Both the position numbers and the translations under genes were made by a program. From contig JADWOT020000001.1 of assembly GCA_036345935.2 (NCBI GenBank), forward strand, positions 18,929,761 through 18,993,760: a DNA stretch of 64,000 bases. Reading direction: 5' to 3'. Source of the stretch: Taenia hydatigena. Taxonomy: Eukaryota; Platyhelminthes; Cestoda; Cyclophyllidea; Taeniidae. The stretch's first letter is position 1; the number at the start of each line of letters is the position of its first letter. The notes under the pieces are model-generated. The model saw only the letters and a program-made list of their open reading frames with translations. It did no database searches and was not told the origin of the DNA. Below, one piece after another: positions 1 to 13,208 of this stretch.

Positions 1-1572
1 AGGTGGTGAGTTGGTGATTAATTCATTGTCATACCAACGTAATTTGTCTTGCGGCTGGATGTGTTGTTCGCAGTCACCATCTTCAGTGCTTATGTATGTT
101 GCTTGGCCGTGCATTTTGTAACGCAGACGCTTCAGTCATGCCGATATGCTCCCAGCTCTTTACTTCCTGAGTAGGGTACACTTTCCATTGTACCTGGACT
201 CATCACAAATGCTAAAATGATTTAAGAGGTGGATATGGAGGACTTCTTGTGCTTTCTCTGCCCCATCGCTATCCAGGTACGTGTACCGACGACAAAAATA
301 TTATTTTAATAAAGACCGCTCTGGTTTGCACAAGTAAGAATCCCACCAGTCACTTTATAATAGTCAAACGAACTTTACAGTTTTACCACCACGCTATCCG
401 CCTTTTGTAAACTTGGAGATAATAGGATTGGGAGGTTTGGGGCCACTGCCACCTAGTTGGATTGCCTGGAAGAATGAAATAAAGTGATTCACTTCATTTT
501 CTACCTATAATGAAGAAGTGGCACAACAAGGGACACCAAAGATGACTACTATATTGACTGCGTGACTCATTGCTGGTGTAACATTATTGCAGTGATAGTT
601 GACACGTCATGCCTTGTTCTTTTTAACCACTAATCATGAATCAATTGTCACTGCTCTCTCACCAATCCACTCCGAATTGTGACCAGGCAATACAATCATG
701 TCTGCTTTACTTCTCTTCAAGGACTAAAGCACTTCTCTGCAGGAAGCAAGGATCTCATGACTCCACGTTTCACACATGATGCCTTGATTTTCCTGTCCAT
801 CTGCCCCCATGGATCGCCTGACTTACACCACTTCAACCGTCTTAGTGCGTTCGGGTCATTTTACTATCAAGGTGGATGTGCACACTCTAACTTCCAAACA
901 TGACACAAGTTTTTAAGTCTTTTTATGGTAATGCCTTAGTTTTGGTTGGCCGGGTGCAAGGCGTATGCAGTACTTCACCATTCCCACTCAACCCAATGCA
1001 GTGTAGACAAGAGAATTAGCAAACTTGCCTAGTTATGAGCAAACATCTTAATCCAACTGTGTTAAGTATGCTTAAATCAAGTGCCAATGAAATCTGAATG
1101 CAACTTAGCAGTTTTCATTATCAGAAGTATTGGGATGGACGAAAAAACTTGTAGATAAGCAGATCGTCCTTGAATAACGGGGTGAATTTTAAACCCGGTG
1201 GGTTCAATCGAGCTGGCCAGATGGATGAAAAGATAGTTAAGTAGATAAATGGACAGAGAGATGTGAGGATGAGCCTGAGATTGGTATGTGTCATTTCATC
1301 GGATGTGTGCTTCCCTCTTGGCCATTTGATGGTTCTTTCAAATAGACCAACATTGAATGCACCTGACAATAAGGGGTTGTGGCAATCTCAGCTCCATAGT
1401 TCCACTTTTTATCTCCCAATTCCCACTCAGAATTGTAAGAGACGAAGTTTATCCCAATTAAAGTATAAAATCTGATATTACCAACAACAATGCAAAAAGG
1501 TGTTGACAAGTCACAAAATAAAAGGTGTCCATCGTTGCCTTACAGAGCCGTTCGTACTGAGACGTGGTGGAC
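1..1572. other. 3' flank of gene A, left arm; no gene recognised
   Basis: This pairs with 44787-46342 and is among the most diverged parts of the palindrome. Short frames such as 679-903 differ from their mirror at many residues and look non-coding. No repeat or RNA gene was seen. Confidence 0.5.
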
Positions 1573-4500
1573 CTATGAATCAGAGGTAGAAGTGGAAGAT
1601 GTTGAAGAGGTATCAGAGGAATCATCAGGGTGCTTTAGTTCATTGATGCAATGCACAAGCCATACTATAAAGCACACGACGAAGGAGGTTAAAGTTAGCA
1701 CGATACTAAGAATGGCGTAGTCTGGAAAGTCGAAGACGACTGGTTCTATCGAGGGTAATGGACGTCGCTTCTTAAGGGCAAAGCCAGTAGACCAACTCGC
1801 AGCACTTTCGTCTACCTGCAATCACAAAAGAGAATCACTTACTCTCTTGCAGGCGAAACGATTTCAATGAACGTCCATTTTACGATTAAACAAGGAAACG
1901 CAGTCTTCGCATCAGGCCCCTACTACAGGCTTCAGCCACACTAGTAACATTTCCCTTCTTTCTTCATCAGCCTCTACAACCAGTCAGTCTTTAGTTATCG
2001 GAAGTGCTAACGAGGTACAAAATAAAAAATCAAGTCAGAATGCCTTTTCAAACAGGTCATTTGATCCTCACAATCCGGACTATTTCTGCTTTAATGGAAA
2101 TGCAAAGTGACATGTTTCCTTGATTTCGATGCTACAGCATTTCAAAGCTTAAAACTCGGCCGTAGGGGTGACAGTCTTGATAAAATCAAATTCCGAAAGC
2201 CTGACCATAGACATTCGTCAAGTCAGAGGTCACTCATCAAATCACCTTCAATATGCTGCTCTCCTCGCAAGTTAGCTTCATAAAATCACAATAATTTGAC
2301 TTAGAAAGAAGATTCTTCCAAAACATCTGGGTGGTTATACACCTGCGTTATAAGAAAAAATGGATGGATACAAAAGTGTATGAATGGGTAAATATGGATG
2401 GTTGGATGGCTACAGAGGTGGAAGAAGGGATGGGTTGATGAATGCAGAGCGGAGGTCTGGACCTTGATGTTAATTTGACACACTTATTTAGCTCACTTAC
2501 TGAACGTGCATTCCAACAAACAGTTGTGTTGATCGTTAGAACTCGCTGCCTCATTTCATTACTTCCCTTGACGCTTTAGTGGCTCCTTCTCAAGATTGCT
2601 TTCTTACTCCTCTTTCTGCAAGCATTTGTTTGCGTGTCCAAAGCCTAACCTGTCCATATTGCTGTGCCCTGCTTCAGCCTCTTTCCACCGACTAGCCTAT
2701 AATCTACATATTCTTCAAGCCTTGTACTACCAGGAACTTCAAAGCAAATGTCAACCAGTTCTGTAAGTAGGCAACACTCATTTCGCAACGTCAGTCAACT
2801 GCTTCACTCTCCACATTCCCGTCAGATGTCAATGCCCTGTGCTTCCCTGCGTACTCTGTTTTATGCAATGATTAAGCTATTTACTCCGGCCACCTGCTCA
2901 GAGATCACCAGCACTGACAGTTCGACAGAAATCAAGCTTAGCTTGCGTAAATACCAACTTTGGACTACTTCACTTTCCTTTCAAGCGTACTTGCAGTCGT
3001 GTATCAGGCCCAAACCACATTCTTTGCGAATCAGATTCACATTTCCCGTCTATCAACTTTTTTTGGAAAAGGCTTAGGCCGTGAACCCATATCAAAGTGA
3101 CTAGCTACAACACATCAAGGATGATATATCATCGTTGGTATCACTTCGTTTGACTAAACTGCCCATGTTAGGATATTACAATCCCGAAGGATTTGTTAAA
3201 CACGATACCTGAAATTGCTCTTCTACTGCACCTCCAACTTATTCACTTAAGATGTCAGTGCCATCGCATTCACATCACGAGGCAAGTCCTGTACACTGTT
3301 AACTGCTTTTGGTCAGCTATAACTGCAACACAAGGCAATGGCAACTTACGCCTCCAACAGAGGTGACATTCTCCCAATCGGCGTCACTTTTGAATCCATA
3401 CGCCTCCATCAGTCCGTTCACCATCCAACCCTCCAGACACCTGTCTTCTGCGGTGTCCTGCTCCTGTGGAGAAAGCTAAAAGAAAATGCGGCTTCATAAG
3501 CAGAGGTGAGGAGTGTGTTCAGGCTTCCATCTACCGGCGGGTGACCTTCGGCCTACATTTCTGGCTCATTGTGGATGTAGTTGGTTGTCAAGTTGACGTC
3601 AGTCCCGCATGTCATGCTGACACACGCACTTATTTACGGGCCATCTAATCCTCGGACACTGGTAAGTGTTTGACAGATGCTCTTATGGACAACAAAAGGT
3701 GTGATGTTAATGTATTGAAGAAGAATCGTTGCATACATCGCATTATGATGTACTCGCATTATCTTTACACAACACATACAAACGCAAAGGAGAAAGGAAA
3801 CATTGTGAACTAATGTTTCACATCAAAAGGTCTTAGTTGCTGCATTTTCTCTTCCAAACCCTGTCGACTCTTAACTCTTGGCCACCAGATTCTCTTATTA
3901 TTCTCATCCGGCACTCTTTAGCATTGCGAACGCATGAGAGACATGCAGATGTAAAATTAGTCCCTCAACGTGGTCTTAGCCAAAGGATGGACCTACACTT
4001 GTCCAATTCCTCGAGCAGAACTTGTCAATCGCGGCGGCGAATTCCGTTCGTGTCACCTTGACAGTTTGATTGGCTTCCGTAAAAGAGGTCACAATCTCTC
4101 CTAGCTTCTGAACCGCCTGAAAGAGAAGCGAGTCCACCATCTCTTCCTCACCACCAAAAGATTAAGTAAATAAACCTACACAACAAACAGAGATCTGCTA
4201 TAATTTTTCAGTCAAGGAAACACAGCTTTTTTGTTATCAGACAAGAGTTAATAGGACGGTAAATTCGTCTACTTAGTCCTTTTATCTCCACCCCACCTAC
4301 GGAAGAAATGATTTACATCCCGGTCGCTAAGCCTGTTTAGCAAATTGTTGTCATTGCCCTCATTTGGATGGCCGAATGTGGTCGTATGAGGATGTCATTT
4401 GAGTTAACCTTAAAACTTATGCTTTGACATCCCTTTTTTCCTTCTATGCAAAGCATGAATGTCAAGAACACAATTTACAAGGCAAAAGTATCAGTGAGAT

Positions 4501-7500
4501 CATGACGTGAATATTAATATGGCCTTCGCTATCAATGCCAAGAGGTCGAAATAGCCCACACGGAGGTGATTTATCGCAGCATTTGCTCCATTCTCGTCAA
4601 GTGTCTAGGTGACGGACACATTTTTCTCTGATTATAAGGCTTTGAAATAGACCATTTCTTGAACTAAAATGCTAAAAACTTACTACGAATTCGCCCTGTG
4701 GACGTGGACGATGGACTTGCGCCAAGGAGCCATTGGCGATGATTGTCGCAATAGCTCGGCCACAAGTGGAGGCGTTGTATTCTCCCTTGAACTTTAGCTT
4801 CGCTGCAGCCACCTTCAATGTCATTCAAGTCGGACAGTAAATGATAGTCGCGAGAATATATGCATACTTTGTTAAAACAATTGATACCAACGAAATGTTT
4901 TTTTGAAATTGTCGAAACACTTTTGAAATGTATTGTGGAGACGTTAACAGCAAATCGACAGTCAAAATTAAGTGGTCGCGTTGGGAGCGACGTTGTACAT
5001 AAATGTACGATGATCGTGTCATCACTCCGCAGAACAGACCACACATTGAGGATCCACATGTTTGAAGTGGCTTATAAAACTACCTGCAAAAAGTCTGCTG
5101 CTTGTTGGTTGTGCAAAGATTAAAGTCGATGGATGAATGCACCAAAGAAGAAAGTGATAAATGGATATATGGGTGAATACCTGAATAGGTGGATATGAAA
5201 TAGACAGACAAGGAGGGGATTTTGTATGATTGGATGAATAAGTAAATGGATGCTGCATCTACACTTCATTAATCCTGCTAGCAACGCCAAACAAGATAGT
5301 GCATACTACACTACTTCATTCTATGCACGTTTCACAATGAGGCCTGCATTTACCTTAGCATTTCTATCTGTACGCACCTATTAGTGTTAAAGTTGTAATA
5401 TGATAATGTAGATTAGAAACAGGCACACTTGGGTCTTTGTCCCTGTGCAAAGGTGGCTTAGGGGCTATACTCACCGACGGTTTGGGAATGGAAGGGCACA
5501 TCACATCCTCACCAGCCGATGTAACACAGGGTGTCTGGAAGACATCATCTGATGCCACCTCCATCGTCAATCCACTCTGATGACACGGACTCACCACTGT
5601 ACCCTACAATATTCACAACGAGATTTTAAGTCAATCGCCAAAACTGATAGCTTTCAAAACAAATTACAAACGCAAAAGAGTGCTGGCATCAATTTAATTC
5701 TTTCTGTACCTCATTCACAATACTTAACTCTACTCAGTTCATTTTTTTCGCGAATGGCTGTCTCATGACATCCTTATGGGTGACCCACACCCACCCGACT
5801 CATCGAAACCTACCTTCACTTCCATTCACCCTACGCTAGCGCTGCCTAACTACTTACTAACATACAAACAGTAGTATACAAGCACTCACGTTCACACAAG
5901 ACCCTTCCGTTAGGCGAGCGAGATATTGTGCGCGTATTGTAGTCACCCCATAGCAAAGGTGACTATGACTGTAGAGGTGGTAGTTGTGTCCGAACGCTGT
6001 TCTTTGCATTTCACTCTCCACATTCCGCTCTTCATTCTGCGGCACGAATGTTATTTGAGTGCCTACATCGTCCAAAGTCACAACACCAAGCGTTGACTGT
6101 GAATTGCTTAGTCGCTCAGACTCATCCTACAACGGATTTGACGAAATTAAAGACTACGCATACTTAAGCAATCACTTTAAACGAAGGTCATGCAAGAAAA
6201 CAAAGGAATGCGTTGTGCTAGCCAGTGTTGATGGAGGTTGAAATACCTACCTTCGCCATTGCAATAAACTGATCCCATTTTCATGTCACGAGGAGTTCAA
6301 GTGGATCTCATGTCAAATGGATAATTCAACGGACTTGATTGTGTTACAGTGGTGTGGAATTGCTGTAGCTGTCGTGAAATGACGTGTCACAGCACATGTA
6401 TAGGAAAACAAAAGGTGCAAATCGTGAGTACTGCAAATGTGACCAAAAATAGGCTGCACCAGTTGATGGCGTGGTGGTCGTCACAAGTGGATCCCGCAAT
6501 TGTCAGCTCATTTATCAAATTCTCATGCTCAAACACTTAAAGGCTAACACGATGTTACCTGTGTCATTCCGGTTTCCCTGTCTATGCAACTGGTAGTCAT
6601 CAAGCAGCATGTGAACCCCAAAGATTGATGAGTGGATGAATAGCTGTTTGGTTGATTAGACCGACGGAAGAAGAGTACATAAGTTGATAAGTAAAGGCTG
6701 TATGATGATCAGCAAAGGAAGGATTACTCTAAAATGCCACATTTCCTTGCATGTTAATGAATCCACTCACCTTGCTGAAATTACCCATGCGATAATTGAC
6801 TGCCAGCCATTGCAAGAATCCCTCGTCTGCATCACTCAAAAGCCCCACATCATCCTCCGGGCTCTCCACCACGCCTTCCAACGCTGCACCTGCTACCGTC
6901 TTCCTCACCACTGCCATCAACGCCTTCACCTCCTCTGCATTCGTCTTTCTACAAGCACGTCAGTGCCACTCAACACTCTCTCCTACTAGGGATTCGTATG
7001 GACATCGTTTTGGCAATGCTGATGATTTTATTTGTTAATATGCCTTCCTTAATCTGTCATTTCTATAGTTATACGAGAGGTATGTTTACATAGTCACTTT
7101 GGAGGAAAAGCCACTAAAATTGTACCAACTTGAATGCACTGTTTGCGTGGGATGCAGCATTTATTTGTAAATTCTCACACTAATGCTCTAGCTAACTCAA
7201 ATAATTAACAAACAGTAGTGTAGGCAAATGTTAAACCAAAAATAATACAATGTTTTTACATTAGTGCCTTAGTAATCACGCCAATCTCAATTCTTGTAAG
7301 GTATGCAATTTCATGTTACTTATCGCAGTTACACCACTCACTTGGATGCGCACTTAGCAAGTTTCTTGTTTAAATTTACCTAGATTTTTTCAATCATTTG
7401 TTTGTGCAGTTTCAGAAGCATCCATTTGCCAGTCATTCCTGCGGTGTGCGAAATCAATTCTTCATCTCCACAAAAAATCGGTCTCATTATTAACGCATAC

Positions 7501-9088
7501 ATGCAGTTATTTTTATTGCTTGTTATCATCCTTAAAAAAGCAACTATAAATTAACCTGACTGTTGCGAGATTTTTTCTTTGAATTCTGATTCCATCATTT
7601 AGTTTAGGTTATTCAAATCGCTTACTCTAGCAACCGAACATCGGCTACAGCTTCGAGGAAGATGCGAGTGTCTTTCCAGCTGGCTCTTGGAACTCCTTTG
7701 GTGATTACTGCGTTGGCCTCCCTGATAATTGCATCCGCACCTGCTGTGGCATTTTCCTTAAGCAGGGAGATTCCTGGACCTACAAATGGTTAATAGAATG
7801 GTGCGAACGGATTGCTGTGTGCAAGTTAGAGCTACTGGTTGCATTGTTACCCACCAATTTCTGAGTAGCCACGCTGATGGAGCGAGGCTTTTGCACCACC
7901 GTCCCCGTCCTCGTATCCAAAGAGGTGGAACTTTGAGGTGTTCAGTCCACATTCAATGATTAGCACATACTTAGCAACATAGAAACAAAAAGACAGTAAG
8001 TGATTAAAATGTTTAACTTGTGCAAGCGATATGTAAAAGAAGGTACGTATTCGTCTTGGTGTATTGAAACCTAGACAGTTCTTTACTCGTAAAATTAAAG
8101 GCGTGTTTTTCAAACTCATTCCTGTTAGCCACTAACTTTGCATGTATCCCGCAATGTTTTCGGCAAGCACTATAATTTTTACTTTCTTTACCCCACTACT
8201 TCCCACATAATGCAATAGAACAAGATTGAAGTTTGCCTAGAAATTAGAAGGAAAGAGCGTCTATGTTAATAAATATGCTCTAAGGAGCATATCAAGAGAC
8301 TATTGAATAAATATTTCATGTTTTGAAAAAATGACTGATTAATATGGCCCAGCCTTATTAATTCTTTATTATTGGAACAAAATTCTTAAACAAATACACC
8401 TGGTACAATAATATCAAGAATGCAACTGAATTCTCGCATCTAATCAAGTTCTTTTACACCTCAGCAGAATAAAATGTTTAAAATGCCCTTTAATATTTAG
8501 CAAAAGAGTTCTTAGTTTTGATACTCCGTGTAAGCATAACAGTTTGTAGCTCACATTGTTGCGATGGTTCACTCTGCCCAAAAAGATGGCGAGAAATGTG
8601 ATGAGAAGGACGACGCAAACTAGCATGATGCAGATCAGTGCGTACTTAATACAATGTGAAGGTCTGGCGGCTGTCTGGGCATTCGATTCTAGATCCTCTA
8701 TTTTATAAGTGGAAAAATATTTTAGCTTAGAATAGTTTATAGCTTTAGTACGAGTTTGTGCAGAAAAATTAGTAACACATGCGTAATTATTTCGTTCGTT
8801 AAAACTCTATACTTAAATATGATACAAAAAAGCAATCTTCAATCCATATTTAATGTAACTTTGAGAAACAGCTTTATAAAAGTTTGAAATGCTGTGGTGT
8901 AGCCAAGTAATGCAACACAAGTGCCATTTAGTTTTATGTAGATTTTAGCCATGGAATGTTAAACATGTTCCATGGCATCTACTCAATTTAATTAATACCC
9001 ATCAGCTATCCTTTTAGCCAATTTGTATAAACTTCGCTTTAAGATAAATTGTGGAGTAGATGGATAAAACAAACATACTCGCTTGCAT
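1573..9088 (-). CDS. Ecto-NTPDase (CD39/apyrase-like) gene A, left-arm copy, 11 exons
   Basis: The gene encodes a GDA1/CD39-family ecto-nucleotidase, a cell-surface protein that in active members removes phosphates from extracellular ATP and ADP. Exons: 9079-9088, 8555-8697, 7855-7969, 7626-7779, 6771-6948, 5890-6126, 5475-5603, 4684-4812, 3997-4116, 3350-3463, 1573-1815. All have GT..AG borders and join in frame to 523 residues (human CD39 has 510). Membrane segments lie at about 22-44 and 476-498, with a Ser/Asp tail. ACR3 (EG at 183-184, W188, NY at 192-193) is conserved, as are LCYG, PCHQ, TPC and KFC. ACR1 reads ECGLN at 57-61 instead of DAGSS, ACR2 reads LEAVADVRLL, and ACR4 reads TLDDVGTQ instead of DLGGASTQ. 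Many N-X-S/T sites fit an extracellular domain. The start ATG lies 10 bases before the first donor. It may be a pseudoenzyme; the family assignment is firm, the activity is not. Confidence 0.86.
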
Positions 9089-9503
9089 TGTTGCCTGCAG
9101 TAGCCCGATTTGAGTTTCCGCTCTATTGTAGGTGAACCTGAGGCAACATTGCACAAATATATACAAAACGTTGATTAAAAAGATCTCTTTAGCACATCTA
9201 AGCGAGCAAAAGCGCTGGAATTTCGACAGAATCACTTAAAATAGGCTTTGTAAATTACCAAATAAAGCAATCTTTTGTTTAAAATGTTGTTAAAATAATG
9301 TGAAGTAATTTTTTCCTTCATATCTTATAAGAAATAATTCCATGCCCACCTACCTCTTCACTTACACGCTATAAATATTTTAGCAAGCAAGAATTTTGGT
9401 TTTATTAATCGACAGTCAAAAGCCTTGTTATTCACCATGGGGTCGTAATTCAGTGAAGTAAACTTACATTCGCGAATGAGTCTGCTTCTCCGTACGCAGT
9501 GTT

Positions 9504-9678
9504 TGCAATACTTCGTTTACTTAAACTTCCATGCTTTGGTCAGGCTCAAAGAGGTGGCCATGTCCCCCTAGCCACCTAGGCTGGCCTATGGGCCGTGCCG
9601 GCAGCTCGATCCCCTCTTTGTGTTGAATACATATATTCTACCCCAGTATTTTGCCTTCAAGGGAGCCTCAACGCTACA
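9504..9678 (+). mobile_element. Diverged solo LTR of the TRIM-like family, left arm
   Basis: The segment aligns end to end with the 186-bp LTRs at 13.2 and 13.9 kb: the AGAGGTGGCC block, the tATATTCTACC block, and the terminal TTCAAGGGAGCCTC..CGCTACA are shared, with many substitutions between. No second copy or internal region lies beside it, so it is a solo LTR left by recombination or a fragment. It sits about 420 bp upstream of the gene A start codon, on the opposite strand. Confidence 0.75.
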
Positions 9679-11012
9679 CTACTGCCTCATAAAACCGCTG
9701 CAACACTTAGTATGCGTAAATACCTCCCATATTATTTTAAAAGCTTCCGCAAATTTATCATTATATCTTATTTTAGGTTGGTAGGCGTGTATACGAAGTC
9801 TGTCAATCAGATAGACGAACAAGAACTTCCAAATAAAGACGCTAATGTTTCCGCCCCTGCATGGCAGCATGACTGAGTTGAAGTCGTTGGTGATCTTGAG
9901 TCCAAAGTCTTGACCAATCACCACCCGTCAACCCAAACCAGCCTTCTGTTCGTACTAACGTTTCACCATTTTCGCTACCGCCTACGCTTAGTAAATAAAT
10001 GCGAAATAAACGGGTTATTAGGTTGTGTTTTGTGATGGCGCTTGCCTGACACACAAATCCTACCTCGCATTATTTCGTAAAGCAGAACTTGTTTAACTTA
10101 TAAGTCACTTAAGTAGATTTAAAAGTGCATTCTGACAAAGTCACTCGCATTTTGAGTTATCCAACCATTGTATCCTATTGCTGTGAATCTCTTGCAGGCC
10201 TAAGCATCTTGTAACTCTCCCTAAGGAGTCTTTTTTTTAATTGATACTTACTTAAACAACATTTTCCTTTCCTCCGTTACTCTATTGTAAGAAATCTTTT
10301 TGGAAGATGAGAAGTTACTGTCTCCAGAGCCGGGCTCTAAGGTGAACGGTCTTTGATTTCACTAATCTAATGCTTGGAAATAAAATATTGCATTACCCGA
10401 CACAAATAAGAAGCTTTAGCAGGAGATCTTCGAGTCCATCAAGGAAGGGCGGTGTTGCTTTGTTGCATGATTGTGTTCTATTTGGTCGACAATGCTAGAT
10501 AAATACCATTCTATGTTTAATGAAAGGGATTTTTGAGGCAAGCACAAAGTGGACGAAACGGCTCATACGGAAGTTAAATTTGCAATCTATAGCAAAAGTG
10601 ACAATCGAAAAACGCGACATCAACTCCATTCTCATTGATTGTCCAGGTGATAGACACTTCTCATTCGTCCATTCCTGGTACCAGAAACACACCTGTGAGG
10701 CCTTCAAAAGGAACAATTTCTTTTGCGTACTATGTTATCACAACAGACAAAAGTTAAGTGAAGGCAAGAGACCTTCTGCGAATTCGCCTTCACAGACTAC
10801 CCTCCACCAACGCCAATTACAACTCTGGTCAGTCTGTTCTCCTTGCTACAAATTGCACACTCTACAAGAGGATGCCTGTTTAATGACATCCTCAGAGACG
10901 ACCAACACTCCTTGCTCCAACCACACCTGCCTTTGCATCCACTCACCCTACTCTAGGACTCTCAATCTACTTATTTACAGACAGTAGTACTACACTCCTC
11001 ACCAACACTCAC
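9679..11012. other. Intergenic region between A and B, left arm
   Basis: Segments next to pseudogene B (10.8-11.0 kb) align with the intron after the ACR4 exon of gene A, so they are leftover intron. The rest, including the frame 10520-10987 that is also open in the mirror, matches nothing I know. Confidence 0.4.
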
Positions 11013-13047
11013 ATTCAAATCAGACCCTTCCGTCAGGTGAGCTAGATAACGCGCACGTATTGTAGTCACCCCATAGCAAGGGCTGCTTTCACTGTAGAGA
11101 TTGTACTTGCGTACAAACGCCATCCTTTCCATTCCACTCTCCACATTCCGCTCTTCCTCTCGTGGCACGAATGTTATTTCGCTGCTTGTATCGCCCAAAC
11201 TCACAACACCCAGTGTTGATTGTGAGTTGTGTAGTCCCTCAGAATTCTCCCACAACAGATATGACAAAATCACACGCAACTCATGCCCATCTATTCACTG
11301 TCAGTAGAAGCTATGCTAAACAAAGAAGAAGTAAATACATTGAACCCATCTCATCCCATGTCACGATGCTCTCACTTACCATTCAAACTAAAGTTGTGCA
11401 TTGCAAATGGCAGCAGTGTTAACACTTATTTGTTGGTGATGGGTCAACTGCTCACTAGGAAGACATTTACCTCATCAATGAGGAGTTGATGGGTGTAGGT
11501 GCGTCGGAGGTCTCAAGTAAGCCATGTCAGAGCAAATGCATAAGAAAAAAAAACAAAGTGTGTTACAAGTGAGCGCTGATAATGTTGCCAAACACAGCCT
11601 ACAACAGTCGGTAGCACGACTATCAGCAGAAGTGGATCCTTGACTTCTTGGTGCTCGCGCCGAATTCCCGTGCTCAGGCACGACAAGATGACTCTAGTAG
11701 GCGATTTGCTTTAGACAATACAGATTACTTACTCTAGCGGTAGGACACCCGCTGCAGCTCCGAAGAAGACGTGGGTGTTCCTTGACTCTCCCTTGGAACC
11801 CCTTTCGTGATCACTGCATTGGTCTCCCTTAATATCGCCTCCGCACCTGCTGTAGCTGTTGCATTGTCATCAAACGAAGAGATTCCCAAATCTACAAATG
11901 ATTTATACGAAGTGCGAACGGATTTTTGCCTACAGTGCAACGCTACTAGACACATTGTAACCCACCAATTTCTGAGTAGCTGCACTGACGAAGTGTGACG
12001 TTGGCACCACCCTGCTCGCCACTGTATTCGAAAAGGTGAAGCTTCGATGTGTTCAATCCGCATTCAATTATTACCACATACTAAATGTGGTAAGAATAAA
12101 AGGAGATAAAGACAGTGAAATCGTTCAAACTATGTCAGTGGCTATTAAAACCTGTTAATAACTAGTCCTAAAACATTAAGATTTAGGTACTCGCACAACT
12201 GTGAGACTGAAGATGTGTTGTTGGAAGCATTTAAATAAAAGGCTGGCATCGTTGCATCTCGCAACTTCTTCAACGGTTGCTTTTCAAATGTCTACCTGTT
12301 TTGCACAGCCACTTCTTGCATCATGCAATGATACAAGCTTGATGTTTAGACTTAGGTTTAGAAACTGAAAGTGATTTTGCAGACACATCTGCACCGAAAA
12401 ATTTAGTGCTTTCTAAAAAATCTAAAATACAAAAATATTTGTGAGCAGGAGCATGAAAGGAATCCGTCATTTGTTGTCGATTTGGATCGTGTTAATATGT
12501 GCAGCAATCGCGTTTTAAACCTGTTTCTCATTACATGGCAATCTTGCATTTTTGACAAATCAGAACTTACGTTGTTGGGAAGGCTCTTCCTACTCACAAC
12601 GATGGCGATGCAAGCGATGAGAATAATGATGCACACTAGCATAATGCAGTGCAGTGCGTACACAATCCACCGTGAGGGTCCTTTAATTGTCTGCGTATTT
12701 AACTCAAGTTCTTCTATTTGGTCAGCATAAAGAATGAGTCGTACCAAATTAATTCACCCTAACAATGCAAAATCGTTTTGACTAACTTATACACCACGAG
12801 TAAATGCTTGCGTATTTAAAATTTTTACGCATGTTCATAGTAAGGTTGGGTGTTTTACAAGCCACAGCACAATAAATCTAACTAATGCTTATTGAAAATC
12901 GGTACTGCCTTCGTTTAGCCTAGCAATGCACAGCAAATGCAAACTATTTTCACGATTCTTTATTGCTCTACCTTAGCTAAGTTATACAAACATCTTCTGT
13001 GAGTGAAGTGTAAAGCATGAAGATAAGGCAAACCTACTCTCCTGCAT
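11013..13047 (-). pseudogene. NTPDase paralogue B, left-arm copy, broken
   Basis: This is a tandem paralogue of gene A with the same exon plan. Exon remnants: 13038-13047 (ATG at 13047), 12571-12713 (membrane segment), 11966-12080 (ACR1, again ECGLN), 11733-11891 (ACR2) and 11013-11249 (ACR4 region). The ACR2 exon carries a one-base deletion relative to A and ends in a stop. In the shifted frame it would read FFGAAAGVLPL, closer to the canonical GATAG motif than A is. No ACR3 exon is present between exons 4 and 6, the splice acceptor before the ACR4 exon is GG instead of AG, and nothing after the ACR4 exon can be found. Introns still align with those of A. Translation could at best give a short membrane-anchored fragment. 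Confidence 0.8.
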
Positions 13048-13208
13048 TGTTGCCAGTAATAGACCGATTCGAGTACCCGCTCTCTTGAAATTGAACCTTG
13101 AGATAGCGTATCACCATTATGAACAAAATAGCATTAAAGAACTCATCTTTATTGTGAATACTTAGACAGAAATGCTTAGGTTTGTTGGCACCAATTCTTA
13201 AAAGCAGA

